Source of the DNA: Firmicutes bacterium UBA7709
GTDB taxonomy: Bacteria; Bacillota_A; Clostridia; Peptostreptococcales; Anaerovoracaceae
Direction: 5' to 3'
DNA: 11,010 nucleotides
NCBI GenBank assembly: GCA_002482405.1
Contig: DLFX01000132.1
Coordinates: 659 to 11,668 of the forward strand
The notes beneath the pieces are model-generated. The model did no database searches. It saw only the letters and a program-made list of their open reading frames with translations, and was not told the DNA's origin. Below are positions 1-6,820 of the stretch, one piece after another; positions within the stretch are counted from its first letter, which is position 1; each line of letters opens with the position of its first letter. The translations under genes were made by a program, and so were the position numbers.

Positions 1-1
1 C

Positions 2-166
2 CATGCCAAGGTAGGAAAGATCAACGTAGACGACCAGCCGGAGCTTGCCGCGAAGTTCAGAGTCATGAGCATACCGACACTGGCGGTGTTTAAGGATGGC
101 AAACTGGTGAAAACCCAGGTCGGATCAAAGCCCAAAGACGCCATATTATCCATGCTGAACGTGTAA
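2..166 (+). CDS. Thioredoxin, C-terminal part (5' end outside window)
   Basis: The last 54 codons of a gene that enters from the left edge, ending in TAA at 164-166. The peptide contains INVDDQPELAAKF, then the SIPT segment holding the conserved cis-proline, then LAVFKDGKLV and a final helix. This is the second half of a thioredoxin fold: strand 3, cis-Pro loop, strands 4 and 5, C-terminal helix. The CxxC active site would lie upstream and is not visible. Thioredoxins are cytoplasmic dithiol reductants recycled by thioredoxin reductase. The C-terminal match is clear, but whether this is a classical TrxA or a thioredoxin-like paralogue cannot be decided without the missing half. A hairpin terminator follows at 207-258, so this is the last gene of its transcript. 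Confidence 0.88.
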   Translation, partial: HAKVGKINVDDQPELAAKFRVMSIPTLAVFKDGKLVKTQVGSKPKDAILSMLNV

Positions 167-206
167 ACAAACATAATTCACCGACTCAATAGATTAACTA
201 AACCAT

Positions 207-258
207 AATAATAGATAGACTATACAGTATTCTATGTATGCTCTGTCTATTATTTTTT
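207..258 (+). terminator. Rho-independent terminator of the thioredoxin gene
   Basis: A 13-bp stem pairs 207-219 (AATAATAGATAGA) with 242-254 (TCTGTCTATTATT), with one U-G wobble (216/245). The loop is 22 nt and a run of T continues to 258. It lies about 40 bases after the thioredoxin stop codon. The stem is A+T rich, so it is weaker than the other terminators here. Read on the minus strand it lacks a good T tract, so it is a poor terminator for the leftward efflux operon, which ends at 288. Confidence 0.7.
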
Positions 259-287
259 ACATGCTAAATATTAAACATGATTGGTAT

Positions 288-998
288 CTAAGTAATCTGT
301 GTTCGTTTGTAAACACCATATTTCAGAATGTCCATATATTTACCGAAAATTTCTGCAAAGTAGTCGATGCTCTTCCACAGCCCTTCCTTCCCGGTCTTTG
401 CAATATTCTTATTGATATACTCTTCAAAGATCAAGTGCCCGAGATGGTATGAAATCATATGCATCAAATCGACGACCAGCTGTATCTCAACTTCCTCGCG
501 GAAATCCGCTTTGTTCAGATATTGCAGCACATAGTTATGAGCAAGGCTGTGCCGCGTCTCAACGTCTTCCCTGATCTCTTCGGGCGCTTTCAGAAAAGCC
601 TCAAGCATGAACAAAACCTGCTCCGGCTTATCCCGCAGCAGCCTTTTATAAAATTCCCCAAGATCATCAAATACCTCAATGGTGACGATCGGTTTCCCGC
701 CGAATTCTCTCAAGTATTCGTCCGTAAGCAGCTTTGAGAGATATTCCACAATATAAAGATATAAATTCTTCTTATTTTTAAAATAGAGGAACAGCACGCC
801 TTTCGAAATTCCCAGTCTGCTCACGATAGTATTGGTCGAAGTATTCACATATCCGTTTAGAACAAATTCTTCGATACATACCTGCAGAATCTGCTGCCGC
901 TTGCTCTCCGGCAATTTCTCAAAGGTTTCATACATCGGCGGCTTCCTTCCCTTCTTTTGATCTGGCGAATATATCCCCAGATCAATTATACCATTCAT
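288..998 (-). CDS. TetR/AcrR-family transcriptional repressor, last gene of the efflux operon
   Basis: A 236-residue one-component regulator. Residues 33-79 form the TetR DNA-binding domain: KRQQILQVCIEEF, then TNTIVSRLGISKGVLFLYF and KNKKNLY, which fits the family pattern (IsKGxlfxYFxxKxxLy). The remaining ~150 residues are the helical ligand-binding and dimerisation domain, which varies in sequence, so the inducer cannot be predicted. The chosen ATG (996-998) has AGGAGG only 4 bases upstream (1003-1008). An in-frame ATG at 933-935 (MYETFEKLPESKR) would give a more usual family N-terminus and has a weaker AAGGAAG upstream, so the true protein may be 215 residues. It starts 47 bases after the membrane-fusion gene with no promoter seen between them, so it is probably co-transcribed with the pump it likely represses. 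The ATGACC/GGTCAT palindrome at the operon promoter is its likeliest target, by inference. Confidence 0.9.
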   Translation of the reverse strand: MNGIIDLGIYSPDQKKGRKPPMYETFEKLPESKRQQILQVCIEEFVLNGYVNTSTNTIVSRLGISKGVLFLYFKNKKNLYLYIVEYLSKLLTDEYLREFGGKPIVTIEVFDDLGEFYKRLLRDKPEQVLFMLEAFLKAPEEIREDVETRHSLAHNYVLQYLNKADFREEVEIQLVVDLMHMISYHLGHLIFEEYINKNIAKTGKEGLWKSIDYFAEIFGKYMDILKYGVYKRTQIT

Positions 999-1045
999 TT
1001 TTCCTCCTGCAATAAACTAAAATATGCAAAGTTTCCGGCGGTCCG

Positions 1046-2206
1046 TTATGAGCCGGACTTGATCCTCATTCCTTCCTCGATGCTGTTATCCGGAGCGGAG
1101 ATCACCGGTTCTCCTTCTTCCAGCCCTTTCTTAATTTCAGCATAGGATTCATTGCGTATGCCCGTTTCTACCTTTCGGAGAACCGCTTTACCCCGCTTTA
1201 CGACAAATACACAGCTTGCGCCCTGATAGTCAAATACGGCACCGGCAGGTACGATGACGGCGCTGCTTTTCGCTTCGGTCACCACCTTCACATCAACCTC
1301 GGAGCCCAGCTTCAATGATACCTGGGAATCAACGGGCCTGATTGTCACGGCGACCTTTTTCTGCTTGACGCCCAAAGAGGAGGTTTCATCTACCGCTGTG
1401 GGGGCGATCTTCACTACGGTTCCCTCAATCGCTTGCTTTTCATCCGTTCGGGCGGTAATTTCCGCTTTGCTTCCTATTTTTACGCCGTCGATATCGTCAG
1501 CCAGGATCTTGGATTCGATTTTAATATTGCCGCTGTTTCCGATGACAAAAGCTGCCGTTCCCGGTACGCCGTACGCGTTGACCTCGACGTTCTTTTCAAG
1601 GACCGTTCCGTCGATGGGGGACAGGACTTGCTGCCTGCCGAGAGAAAGGGAGCTGTTTTGCACGTTGAGCGCAGCCTGATCCACGGCCGCCTTATATCCT
1701 TCGCGGGCAGCCTCGGCGCTTTTCATCGCAGCTTCCTTCTGGGTAAGTTCCCATTGGCTGACCGCCCCTTCACCGGCGAGATACTTGGTGTTTTCATAAT
1801 CCTTGAGAGCCGTCTGATAGGATTCTTCGCCGGTTTCATATCTGGCCCGGGCTTCGTTGAGGCTCTCGTTGGCATCCTTCAGCGAGATCTCAAGCTGATC
1901 CGAGTCCATGGTCAAAAGCAGATCCCCTTTTTTGACCTGCTGATTCTCTTCGGCGTCAATGCTCTTGATCAAACCGTTTCCTTCCAGATAAACGGTGGTT
2001 GAATCCTCGCATTTCACCTCTCCGATCTCTTCCACATATTTTTTGATCTCACCGCGCTCTGCCTTTGCAGTCTCAGCCTGAGTGCCCTGATTAGATAGAG
2101 ACCAGCCCAGGCAGGCAACCAGAACAAGAAAGATACCGACGCCGAGAAACAGTTTTTTATTTGTCTTTCCATTTGCGATTTTTTTCATATTCATATTGAT
2201 TTTCAT
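1046..2206 (-). CDS. Efflux periplasmic-adaptor/membrane-fusion subunit (HlyD/MacA-like)
   Basis: A 386-residue adaptor of an ABC exporter. It has one N-terminal membrane anchor (about residues 18-36, LFLGVGIFLVLVACLGW). Next comes the first half of a lipoyl-like domain (about 70-105, with IKSIDAEENQQVKKGDLLLTMD) and an alpha-helical hairpin (about 103-190, rich in Glu/Ala/Lys). The second lipoyl half begins at LSPIDGTV (about 195-202) and is followed by beta-barrel and membrane-proximal segments. The order matches the RND/HlyD adaptor family. An ATG at 2219-2221 is possible, but ATG 2204-2206 is preferred because GGAGGGTGGG (2210-2219) sits just upstream of it and would otherwise be inside the coding region. 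It follows the permease closely, as expected for a MacAB-type tripartite pump; in a Gram-positive cell no outer-membrane partner is needed. The substrate is unknown. Confidence 0.9.
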   Translation of the reverse strand: MKINMNMKKIANGKTNKKLFLGVGIFLVLVACLGWSLSNQGTQAETAKAERGEIKKYVEEIGEVKCEDSTTVYLEGNGLIKSIDAEENQQVKKGDLLLTMDSDQLEISLKDANESLNEARARYETGEESYQTALKDYENTKYLAGEGAVSQWELTQKEAAMKSAEAAREGYKAAVDQAALNVQNSSLSLGRQQVLSPIDGTVLEKNVEVNAYGVPGTAAFVIGNSGNIKIESKILADDIDGVKIGSKAEITARTDEKQAIEGTVVKIAPTAVDETSSLGVKQKKVAVTIRPVDSQVSLKLGSEVDVKVVTEAKSSAVIVPAGAVFDYQGASCVFVVKRGKAVLRKVETGIRNESYAEIKKGLEEGEPVISAPDNSIEEGMRIKSGS

Positions 2207-2223
2207 AAACCCACCCTCCATTG

Positions 2224-4608
2224 TTATTCGGCACTTTTCAGCGATTCGACCATGTCGATCGCAGTTATTTTATTTCTGAGCAGAAAATTGGCCATCGCCG
2301 TGAAAGCCATGATCATCAATGCGGCGAAAAGGTAATTTGATGGCTTCAGTATCATCGGAAGCTGCATCGTGTCTGTGGTCTGCGTCTTTATCGCGAGTTC
2401 GGTAAGGTATCTGCCCAGCGGCATTCCCACCAGCAATCCAAAGGTACCGATAAAGAAATTTTCATTGAACACGATACTCTTAAGCTCCGCAGCGGTAAAT
2501 CCGAGCACCGACAGCGTGGCGATTTCCCTTCTCCGTTCAAAAATGTTTATATTGGTGATATTGTAAATCACAGCGATGGCCAGGATACTGGCTCCGAACA
2601 GCATGAAGAAAATTACGGTATTCATCGACTTCATCTGTTTGCCGGTATTGGCGATCACCTCCGACTTTGACTGGATCGTACTGATCGTAAGAATATCATT
2701 CAATTGGTCCATTACTTCCTTTTCATGCCTGGGATCGTCCAGCTTGATATGGGCGGCGTTAGCCACGACGCCCTCATCCAGGAGATGATTGATATACTCC
2801 GCGCTGCAGATCGCATCCTGCCCGATAAACTGTGAAGTCACACCTTTTATAACTACCGTTTTTCTGTCCTTATCGCCGCTTTTCCCCGGGAAGTAGGAAC
2901 GGAGAGTCGCCTGATCGCCAATGTGCAGCCCCATGGTTTCCATGACTCTCTCAGGCAGAAGGATCCCGTCGGGCGGCAGAACGGCCGGCTTCCCTTTCAG
3001 GTCGTATACGCCGTATAATTTGGCTTCTCTGTTGAGCGCAATAACCCCGATGTCCTTCTTCCTCCATCCGTTCACCAGCTCCATTCCCGTCTCCATCACC
3101 GGTTCAACCGATTGGACGTGGTCCAGGCTCCTGATGTAGCTGAGCTCATCGGCGTTCAGCATTTGAGTCAAATTGATTTTGAGATCGAATTTCTGAATCT
3201 CCTCAAACTGCACTTCCATCATGTTTGCCATGGAGCTTTTGAAACCGAACGCCATAAGCAGCAGCGCCATGGAAAATATGATCCCCACAGACGCCAGGGC
3301 GGACCGGCGCTTATACCGGAAAAGATTCCGCAGGATGATCTTCCAGCTGATTTTGATGTGTTCCCAAAGCGGGCGAAAGTTTTCGATCATCGTCCGTTTC
3401 CCGGAAGCGGGAGCCTTCGGCCGCATGGATTCCGCCGGAACCCTGCGAAGCTCCTTACGGCAGGCGTTATATCCGGCAAATACGCAGAAAAATAATGCGA
3501 TCAGCGACGCGGGGATCACAATTTCCAGATGCGCGGACGAATTCTCCGTCGGAAGATTATAAAAGGTATTGAATACGCTGAGCAGCCCTTTTCCGATGAA
3601 AAACAACCCTGTCAAAGAACCCAGAACGCTTCCCAGAACCCCCACCAGCAGCGGGTAGGTCTGATAATGCAGCATGATATCCCAGTCGCTGTAGCCCAGC
3701 GCTTTCAGGACCCCCATCAACGTCCTCTGGTTTTCGATCATCCGTGTCATGGTGATGTAGATGATGACGGCAGATGCGACAAAGAAAAGCATCGGAAAAA
3801 TAGCCGCCATAGATCTCAGCCCCGTTTCATCCGAATGAAACATGTTATAGCTGGTCTGGTCTTTTCTTTCCGTCGTATTGATCAGACCGTACTGATCCAG
3901 GATCGTTTCCATTTCCCGTTTCACTTTTTTGATATCTCCGTCTTTATCAAGAAGCACGCTGATATCGTTGACCGACCCTCTGAAATCCAGAATCGTCTGG
4001 AGATAGGATTTTTTCACGTAGACCACGCCAAATTTTTCATGATCGGGGATAAGCTCCGTGGCATCCCGGATCTCATATGTATATTCGGGGCTCTTGGCTG
4101 TGCCGATAACGGAAAGCTTTACTCTCTCCCCGTTGATGATCGGCTCTATCGTCTGTCCGATCACCATGTGATTGGCCTTGAAAAAATCCTCGGATACGAT
4201 GCATTGATTGCCCGCATCGGAAGAAAAGTAGCTCCCCGATTTCATCATGATGTCGTTGACTGTCGCTCTTTTTTGATCAGGAAGAGAGATCAGGCGGATC
4301 ATCGCATTCCGGTCCTTCATGAAGATCCTGACGTCCTGCACGACCCTGCCTTCCGCCATCTTTACCCCCGGAACCTCCTCGATTTGTCCGACCGTCGCTT
4401 CGGGAGCCCGGTATACGGAACTCCATAAATCAGCCAGTCTGTAGTCCGCAAAATACTTCTGTCCCGATACGGAGAACGCATCCAGGGCGGAGTATAAGCC
4501 CGTATAGAACATTACCCCTATCATAACCACTGCGAGGACCGATACGAACTGACCCTTGGATTCTTTCAGATCCCGCAGGAATTTCTTCATAAAAATCAGC
4601 ATTACCAT
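2224..4608 (-). CDS. ABC transporter permease with two FtsX/MacB-type halves
   Basis: A 794-residue membrane protein. One membrane helix near residues 20-40 is followed by a large extracellular domain (about 45-265), three helices (about 268-288, 318-340, 362-382), and a positively charged linker (about 384-435). A second helix (about 437-457), a second extracellular domain (about 460-660) and three more helices (about 664-685, 717-735, 757-775) complete it. This duplicated 1+3 layout is that of long FtsX-domain permeases, which couple ATP hydrolysis to movement of extracellular domains. The conserved intracellular segments ENQRTLMGVLKALGYS (about 292-307) and FERRREIATLSVLGFT (about 690-705) are the coupling helices of the two halves. 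ATG 4606-4608 overlaps the end of the ATPase gene, with AAAGGA 4 bases upstream; ATG 4600-4602 (a TAATG junction) is an equally good alternative. The substrate cannot be inferred; drugs, peptides and lipids are all known for the family. Confidence 0.92.
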   Translation of the reverse strand: MVMLIFMKKFLRDLKESKGQFVSVLAVVMIGVMFYTGLYSALDAFSVSGQKYFADYRLADLWSSVYRAPEATVGQIEEVPGVKMAEGRVVQDVRIFMKDRNAMIRLISLPDQKRATVNDIMMKSGSYFSSDAGNQCIVSEDFFKANHMVIGQTIEPIINGERVKLSVIGTAKSPEYTYEIRDATELIPDHEKFGVVYVKKSYLQTILDFRGSVNDISVLLDKDGDIKKVKREMETILDQYGLINTTERKDQTSYNMFHSDETGLRSMAAIFPMLFFVASAVIIYITMTRMIENQRTLMGVLKALGYSDWDIMLHYQTYPLLVGVLGSVLGSLTGLFFIGKGLLSVFNTFYNLPTENSSAHLEIVIPASLIALFFCVFAGYNACRKELRRVPAESMRPKAPASGKRTMIENFRPLWEHIKISWKIILRNLFRYKRRSALASVGIIFSMALLLMAFGFKSSMANMMEVQFEEIQKFDLKINLTQMLNADELSYIRSLDHVQSVEPVMETGMELVNGWRKKDIGVIALNREAKLYGVYDLKGKPAVLPPDGILLPERVMETMGLHIGDQATLRSYFPGKSGDKDRKTVVIKGVTSQFIGQDAICSAEYINHLLDEGVVANAAHIKLDDPRHEKEVMDQLNDILTISTIQSKSEVIANTGKQMKSMNTVIFFMLFGASILAIAVIYNITNINIFERRREIATLSVLGFTAAELKSIVFNENFFIGTFGLLVGMPLGRYLTELAIKTQTTDTMQLPMILKPSNYLFAALMIMAFTAMANFLLRNKITAIDMVESLKSAE

Positions 4609-5306
4609 TCAATCCTTTCGATGGGTATGGGATTCTCGTTGATTTCAACCGACTCCACTCTGCCGTTTTTGATCCGGACTATTTTATCCGCCATCTGCGC
4701 GATGGGGCTGTTGTGTGTAATGATCATGGCTGTTTTGCGATAATCGCGGTTCACATCGCGAAGCAGCTTCAGGATGGACTTTCCCGTAACATAGTCCAGC
4801 GCCCCCGTCGGTTCGTCGCATAACAGCAGCGTCGGATTTTTGGCCACTGCCCTGGCGATGGAGACCCGCTGCTGCTCCCCGCCGGAAAGCTGAGCCGGGA
4901 AATTGCTCATGCGCTCCGCGAGCCCCACATTTTCCAGAATCATAGCGGCATCCAGGGGATCGTCGCAGATCTGGGCAGCGATTTCCACATTTTCCTTTGC
5001 TGTAAGATTGGGCATCAGGTTATAGAATTGAAAGACAAAGCCCACATGCTTTCTGCGATACAATGTCAGCTCGCCTTTACCGAACTTTGTGATATCCTTA
5101 CCGCTGACCATAACCTCGCCGGAGGTGGCGCTGTCCATCCCGCCCAAGATATTCAGTACGGTGCTTTTTCCCGCGCCGCTGGGCCCGAGAACAACCACAA
5201 GCTCTCCCTGACCCACCTCAAAAGAGATCCCGTCCGCCGCCCGAATTTTGATTTCTCCCATGTTATATTCTTTTACCACGTCGGTAAGTCTGATAATCGG
5301 TTCCAT
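4602..5306 (-). CDS. ABC exporter ATPase (MacB/LolD/FtsE type), first gene of efflux operon
   Basis: A 234-residue cytoplasmic ATPase that powers the adjacent FtsX permease. All motifs are intact: Walker [10 protein letters not shown] (41-49), Q-loop at Q93 ([12 protein letters not shown]), signature LSGGEQQR (140-147), Walker B LLLCDEP with the D-loop GALD (160-171), and switch His198 in ITHNS. The length and the [14 protein letters not shown] stretch are typical of ATPases that work with FtsX-type permeases. The reading frame stays open upstream to 5432, but that region contains the promoter. The start at 5304-5306 is chosen because GGGAGGG lies 7 bases upstream and because the protein then begins directly with the family N-terminus. 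The stop codon overlaps the permease start, indicating coupled translation. Confidence 0.95.
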   Translation of the reverse strand: MEPIIRLTDVVKEYNMGEIKIRAADGISFEVGQGELVVVLGPSGAGKSTVLNILGGMDSATSGEVMVSGKDITKFGKGELTLYRRKHVGFVFQFYNLMPNLTAKENVEIAAQICDDPLDAAMILENVGLAERMSNFPAQLSGGEQQRVSIARAVAKNPTLLLCDEPTGALDYVTGKSILKLLRDVNRDYRKTAMIITHNSPIAQMADKIVRIKNGRVESVEINENPIPIERIEW

Positions 5307-5360
5307 TTCGTGTCCCTCCCTTTGCGCTGACCGTTCCGCCAAATCGGATTTTGCAAGCAT

Positions 5361-5376
5361 GTTAGTCACGACTAAC
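5361..5376. promoter_or_regulatory. Palindromic operator GTTAGT-N4-ACTAAC downstream of the efflux promoter
   Basis: GTTAGTCACGACTAAC is a perfect inverted repeat with 7-base arms (GTTAGTC/GACTAAC) around a 2-base centre. It lies at about +6 to +22 relative to the start expected from the -10 box at 5389-5394, a position where a bound repressor would block the polymerase. The same GTTAGT-N4-ACTAAC pattern occurs at 9395-9410 in front of the FeoB-associated gene. The binding protein is unknown; either the operon's TetR or a DtxR-type metal regulator would fit the size and symmetry. Confidence 0.6.
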
Positions 5377-5381
5377 TTCTT

Positions 5382-5391
5382 CATGGTCATT
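5382..5391. promoter_or_regulatory. Extra half-site CATGGTCATT adjoining the -10 box
   Basis: CATGGTCATT is an exact copy of the 10 bases at 5424-5433, 42 bp away, about four helical turns. It overlaps the outer edge of the -10 hexamer (5389-5394) and covers the expected transcription start. Its partner half-site is degenerate. It may be a secondary binding site for the protein that binds the full palindrome at 5416-5433. Confidence 0.4.
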
Positions 5392-5417
5392 ATATGGCGA
5401 ATTTTTTGCATTGTCAA
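5389..5417 (-). promoter_or_regulatory. Consensus promoter of the ABC-efflux/TetR operon
   Basis: On the minus strand TTGACA (5412-5417) is followed by a 17-base spacer and TATAAT (5389-5394): an exact match to the consensus for the housekeeping sigma factor. The expected start is near 5382, leaving a 5' leader of about 75 bases before the ATPase gene. So strong a core promoter with palindromes on both sides implies control by repression. Confidence 0.85.
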
Positions 5418-5433
5418 TGACCACATGGTCATT
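5416..5433. promoter_or_regulatory. Palindromic operator AATGACC-N4-GGTCATT over the -35 box
   Basis: AATGACCACATGGTCATT is a perfect inverted repeat with 7-base arms and a 4-base centre. It overlaps the -35 hexamer (5412-5417) by two bases. Dyads of this size at the promoter of a TetR-containing operon are usually the autoregulatory TetR site. Assigning it to the TetR protein encoded at 288-998 is inference from context. Confidence 0.6.
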
Positions 5434-5451
5434 TTTTTGAAAAAATTTTTT

Positions 5452-5486
5452 AAAAAAGAGGCAAGTCTTATATTTTAAGGCTTACC
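5452..5486 (-). terminator. Rho-independent terminator upstream of the efflux promoter
   Basis: A 10-bp stem pairs 5460-5469 with 5477-5486, with one mismatch (5462/5484) and one wobble; the loop is 7 nt. On the minus strand it is followed by TCTTTTTT (5459-5452). On the plus strand TTTTT follows too, so it may work both ways. It is the second hairpin downstream of the ferredoxin gene and ends only about 35 bases before the efflux -35 box, so it probably shields that promoter from read-through. Confidence 0.6.
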
Positions 5487-5535
5487 TTTTTGCTGGTTTA
5501 GATAACGGAGAGAGCCGGTGTTTTTATTTACAGAC

Positions 5536-5577
5536 AAAGCCCTGGCCCCGCCGGTTAACCGGCGGGGCCAGGGCTTT
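5536..5577 (-). terminator. Very strong perfect hairpin after the ferredoxin gene
   Basis: A perfect 42-base palindrome centred between 5556 and 5557. Its arms run AAAGCCCTGGCCCCGCCGG, then TTAA in the middle, and it is almost pure G+C apart from its ends. It begins 25 bases after the ferredoxin stop codon. The T tract is short in both directions (TTTT on plus; TTTG, then later A/T, on minus), but a stem of this strength can stop polymerase or protect an mRNA 3' end. It is most simply read as the ferredoxin terminator. Nothing transcribed rightward is seen just upstream. Confidence 0.65.
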
Positions 5578-5602
5578 TATCATGAAAGCAAGGGATATTT
5601 TC

Positions 5603-5842
5603 TTATTCCAGCGCCAGAGCCCGCATAGGGCAATATCGCGTGCACTTCCCGCATTTGATGCACTTTTCCATATCGATGTCGGGCGCCGAGTGTCCTCTCT
5701 GGGTCAAAGCTCCCACAGGACATACCCGCACCGACGGGCAGGGATGGTTTTGCGGACATCGGTTCGTTTTTACTTTCAGCACCATGTTCTCTTTATCTAT
5801 CGTTTCGTTGCCTCCATTTTTCAGCAGATCAAAAATGCTCAT
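5603..5842 (-). CDS. Small 4Fe-4S ferredoxin-type protein with atypical first cluster motif
   Basis: A 79-residue Fe-S protein, probably cytoplasmic and probably an electron carrier. The C-terminal motif CIKCGKCTRYCP (Cys61, 64, 67, 71) is a canonical CxxCxxCxxxCP cluster site. The N-terminal motif is spaced differently: Cys29-x5-Cys35-x5-Cys41-Pro (CPQNHPCPSVRVCP), giving seven cysteines instead of eight. By analogy with two-cluster ferredoxins, Cys41 would complete the second cluster with Cys61/64/67. The first site would then have only Cys29, Cys35 and Cys71, plus possibly a non-Cys ligand such as His33, or it may hold a [3Fe-4S] centre. ATG 5840-5842 is chosen because AGAAAGG lies 9 bases upstream; a TTG at 5849-5851 would be too close to that site. 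The gene stands alone between terminators, and its redox partner is not evident. Confidence 0.85.
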   Translation of the reverse strand: MSIFDLLKNGGNETIDKENMVLKVKTNRCPQNHPCPSVRVCPVGALTQRGHSAPDIDMEKCIKCGKCTRYCPMRALALE

Positions 5843-5926
5843 CTTCTTCAACCTTTCTTTCTATTTTCGACTGTTCCAAATCGACATGTTCAGCCAGCCT
5901 CAATTTATTGGCTTGTTATTTAGTTT

Positions 5927-5932
5927 ATTATA
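5927..5932 (-). promoter_or_regulatory. Possible -10 box for the ferredoxin gene
   Basis: TATAAT on the minus strand, immediately after the T tract of the zinc-operon terminator and about 85 bases before the ferredoxin start codon. No good -35 hexamer is present: the sequence 17 bases upstream is CAGAAT and lies inside the terminator hairpin. It is only a candidate. The ferredoxin could also depend on read-through from the zinc operon. Confidence 0.3.
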
Positions 5933-5939
5933 GAGAGAG

Positions 5940-5975
5940 AAAAAAAGAGATTCTGTGACCTGGTCACAAAATCTC
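5940..5975 (-). terminator. Rho-independent terminator of the zinc-uptake operon
   Basis: Arms 5947-5960 and 5962-5975 pair over 14 positions with one mismatch (5953/5969). On the minus strand the stem is followed by seven T residues (5946-5940). It starts 18 bases after the permease stop codon, as expected for the end of the zinc-uptake operon. Confidence 0.85.
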
Positions 5976-5992
5976 AAAACATGGACTCTCAA

Positions 5993-6820
5993 TCACTCTT
6001 TTTGATTTCTGGGAATCAGCCCGATCAGGCAGCAGATTCCGAATACCAATAAATTTACGACGACGATGCTGGCTCCCGCCGGAGTATCGAAGACATAAGA
6101 GGATGTAATTCCCCAGAAAAAGCAAATCACCGATATCAGGGCCGAAGCGGCGATGACGCCGCGAAAGCTGCGGAAAATCCGCATGGACGACAGCGCAGGG
6201 AATATGATCAGGCTGGAAATGAGCAGCGATCCCATGATGCGCATGCCCACCACGATGGTAACCGCGGTAAGAAGCGCGATCAGCATGTTATAGACCCCTG
6301 CTTTCGTTCCTGTGGCCCGGGCAAAATTTTCATCAAAGGTCACCGCGAAGATCCTGTGATAAAAGAAGATGAATAACAGGAGCACGGTGAAGGATAAAAC
6401 GAGGCTGAGGACGACGTCTCCCCTGCTCATGGCCAGGATGCTTCCAAAGAGAAAATTGTAGACGTCCGCGTTCATTCCGGAGGTCATGGAGGTTATGATG
6501 ACGCCGATGGCGATGGAGCTGCTGGAAATCAGCGCAATGGCGGCATCCCCTCTGATTTTGCTGTTTTCACTGATCCTAAGAAGGAGAAAAGCCGCCGCTA
6601 CGACTACCGGAATCGACACCTCAAGGGGCGCCAGGTTCATGGCCATCGCCACGGACAGCGCGCCAAAGCCCACGTGAGAGAGTCCGTCCCCGATCATGGA
6701 ATACCGCTTTAACACGAGGCTGACGCCGAGAAGAGCGGAACACAGCGCAACGAGCATACCCACCGTCATGGCGCGCAGGAGGAAGGAATAGGAAAAGAGC
6801 TCTCTGATCAAATCAAGCAC
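5993..6820 (-). CDS. znuB: Zinc/metal ABC transporter permease (ZnuB-like, ABC-3 family)
   Basis: A 275-residue integral membrane protein forming the channel of the metal importer. The sequence is almost entirely hydrophobic segments, about eight membrane helices. It carries ABC-3 family landmarks: RYSMIGDGLSHVGFGALSVA (about 39-58), the ATPase-facing region around GMRIMGSLLISSLIIFP (192-208), and FDTPAGASIVVV (244-255). Start choice: GTG 6818-6820 overlaps the ATPase stop by 8 bases (GTGCTTGA), a usual coupled-translation arrangement, with an AGGGGG site 8 bases upstream. The frame remains open to a GTG at 6839-6841 (282 residues), which has a weaker site. It is the last gene of the operon, ending 18 bases before the terminator. 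Specificity for zinc rather than manganese is inferred from the neighbouring Fur-family regulator and the His-rich binding protein. Confidence 0.9.
   Translation of the reverse strand: MLDLIRELFSYSFLLRAMTVGMLVALCSALLGVSLVLKRYSMIGDGLSHVGFGALSVAMAMNLAPLEVSIPVVVAAAFLLLRISENSKIRGDAAIALISSSSIAIGVIITSMTSGMNADVYNFLFGSILAMSRGDVVLSLVLSFTVLLLFIFFYHRIFAVTFDENFARATGTKAGVYNMLIALLTAVTIVVGMRIMGSLLISSLIIFPALSSMRIFRSFRGVIAASALISVICFFWGITSSYVFDTPAGASIVVVNLLVFGICCLIGLIPRNQKE

Noticed and set aside
1433..2002. 189-codon rightward open frame opposite the membrane-fusion gene
   Set aside because: Antisense shadow of the adaptor coding region with no recognisable domain and no start signals.
3529..4428. 299-codon rightward open frame opposite the permease gene
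   Set aside because: It lies wholly antisense to the well-supported permease, and its His/Arg/Asp-rich product is typical of a shadow frame. No ribosome binding site or promoter supports it.
5307..5432. Upstream extension of the ABC ATPase reading frame to 5432
   Set aside because: The extension would encode the perfect-consensus promoter and operator region as protein. A strong GGGAGGG site marks the start at 5306, where the family sequence begins.
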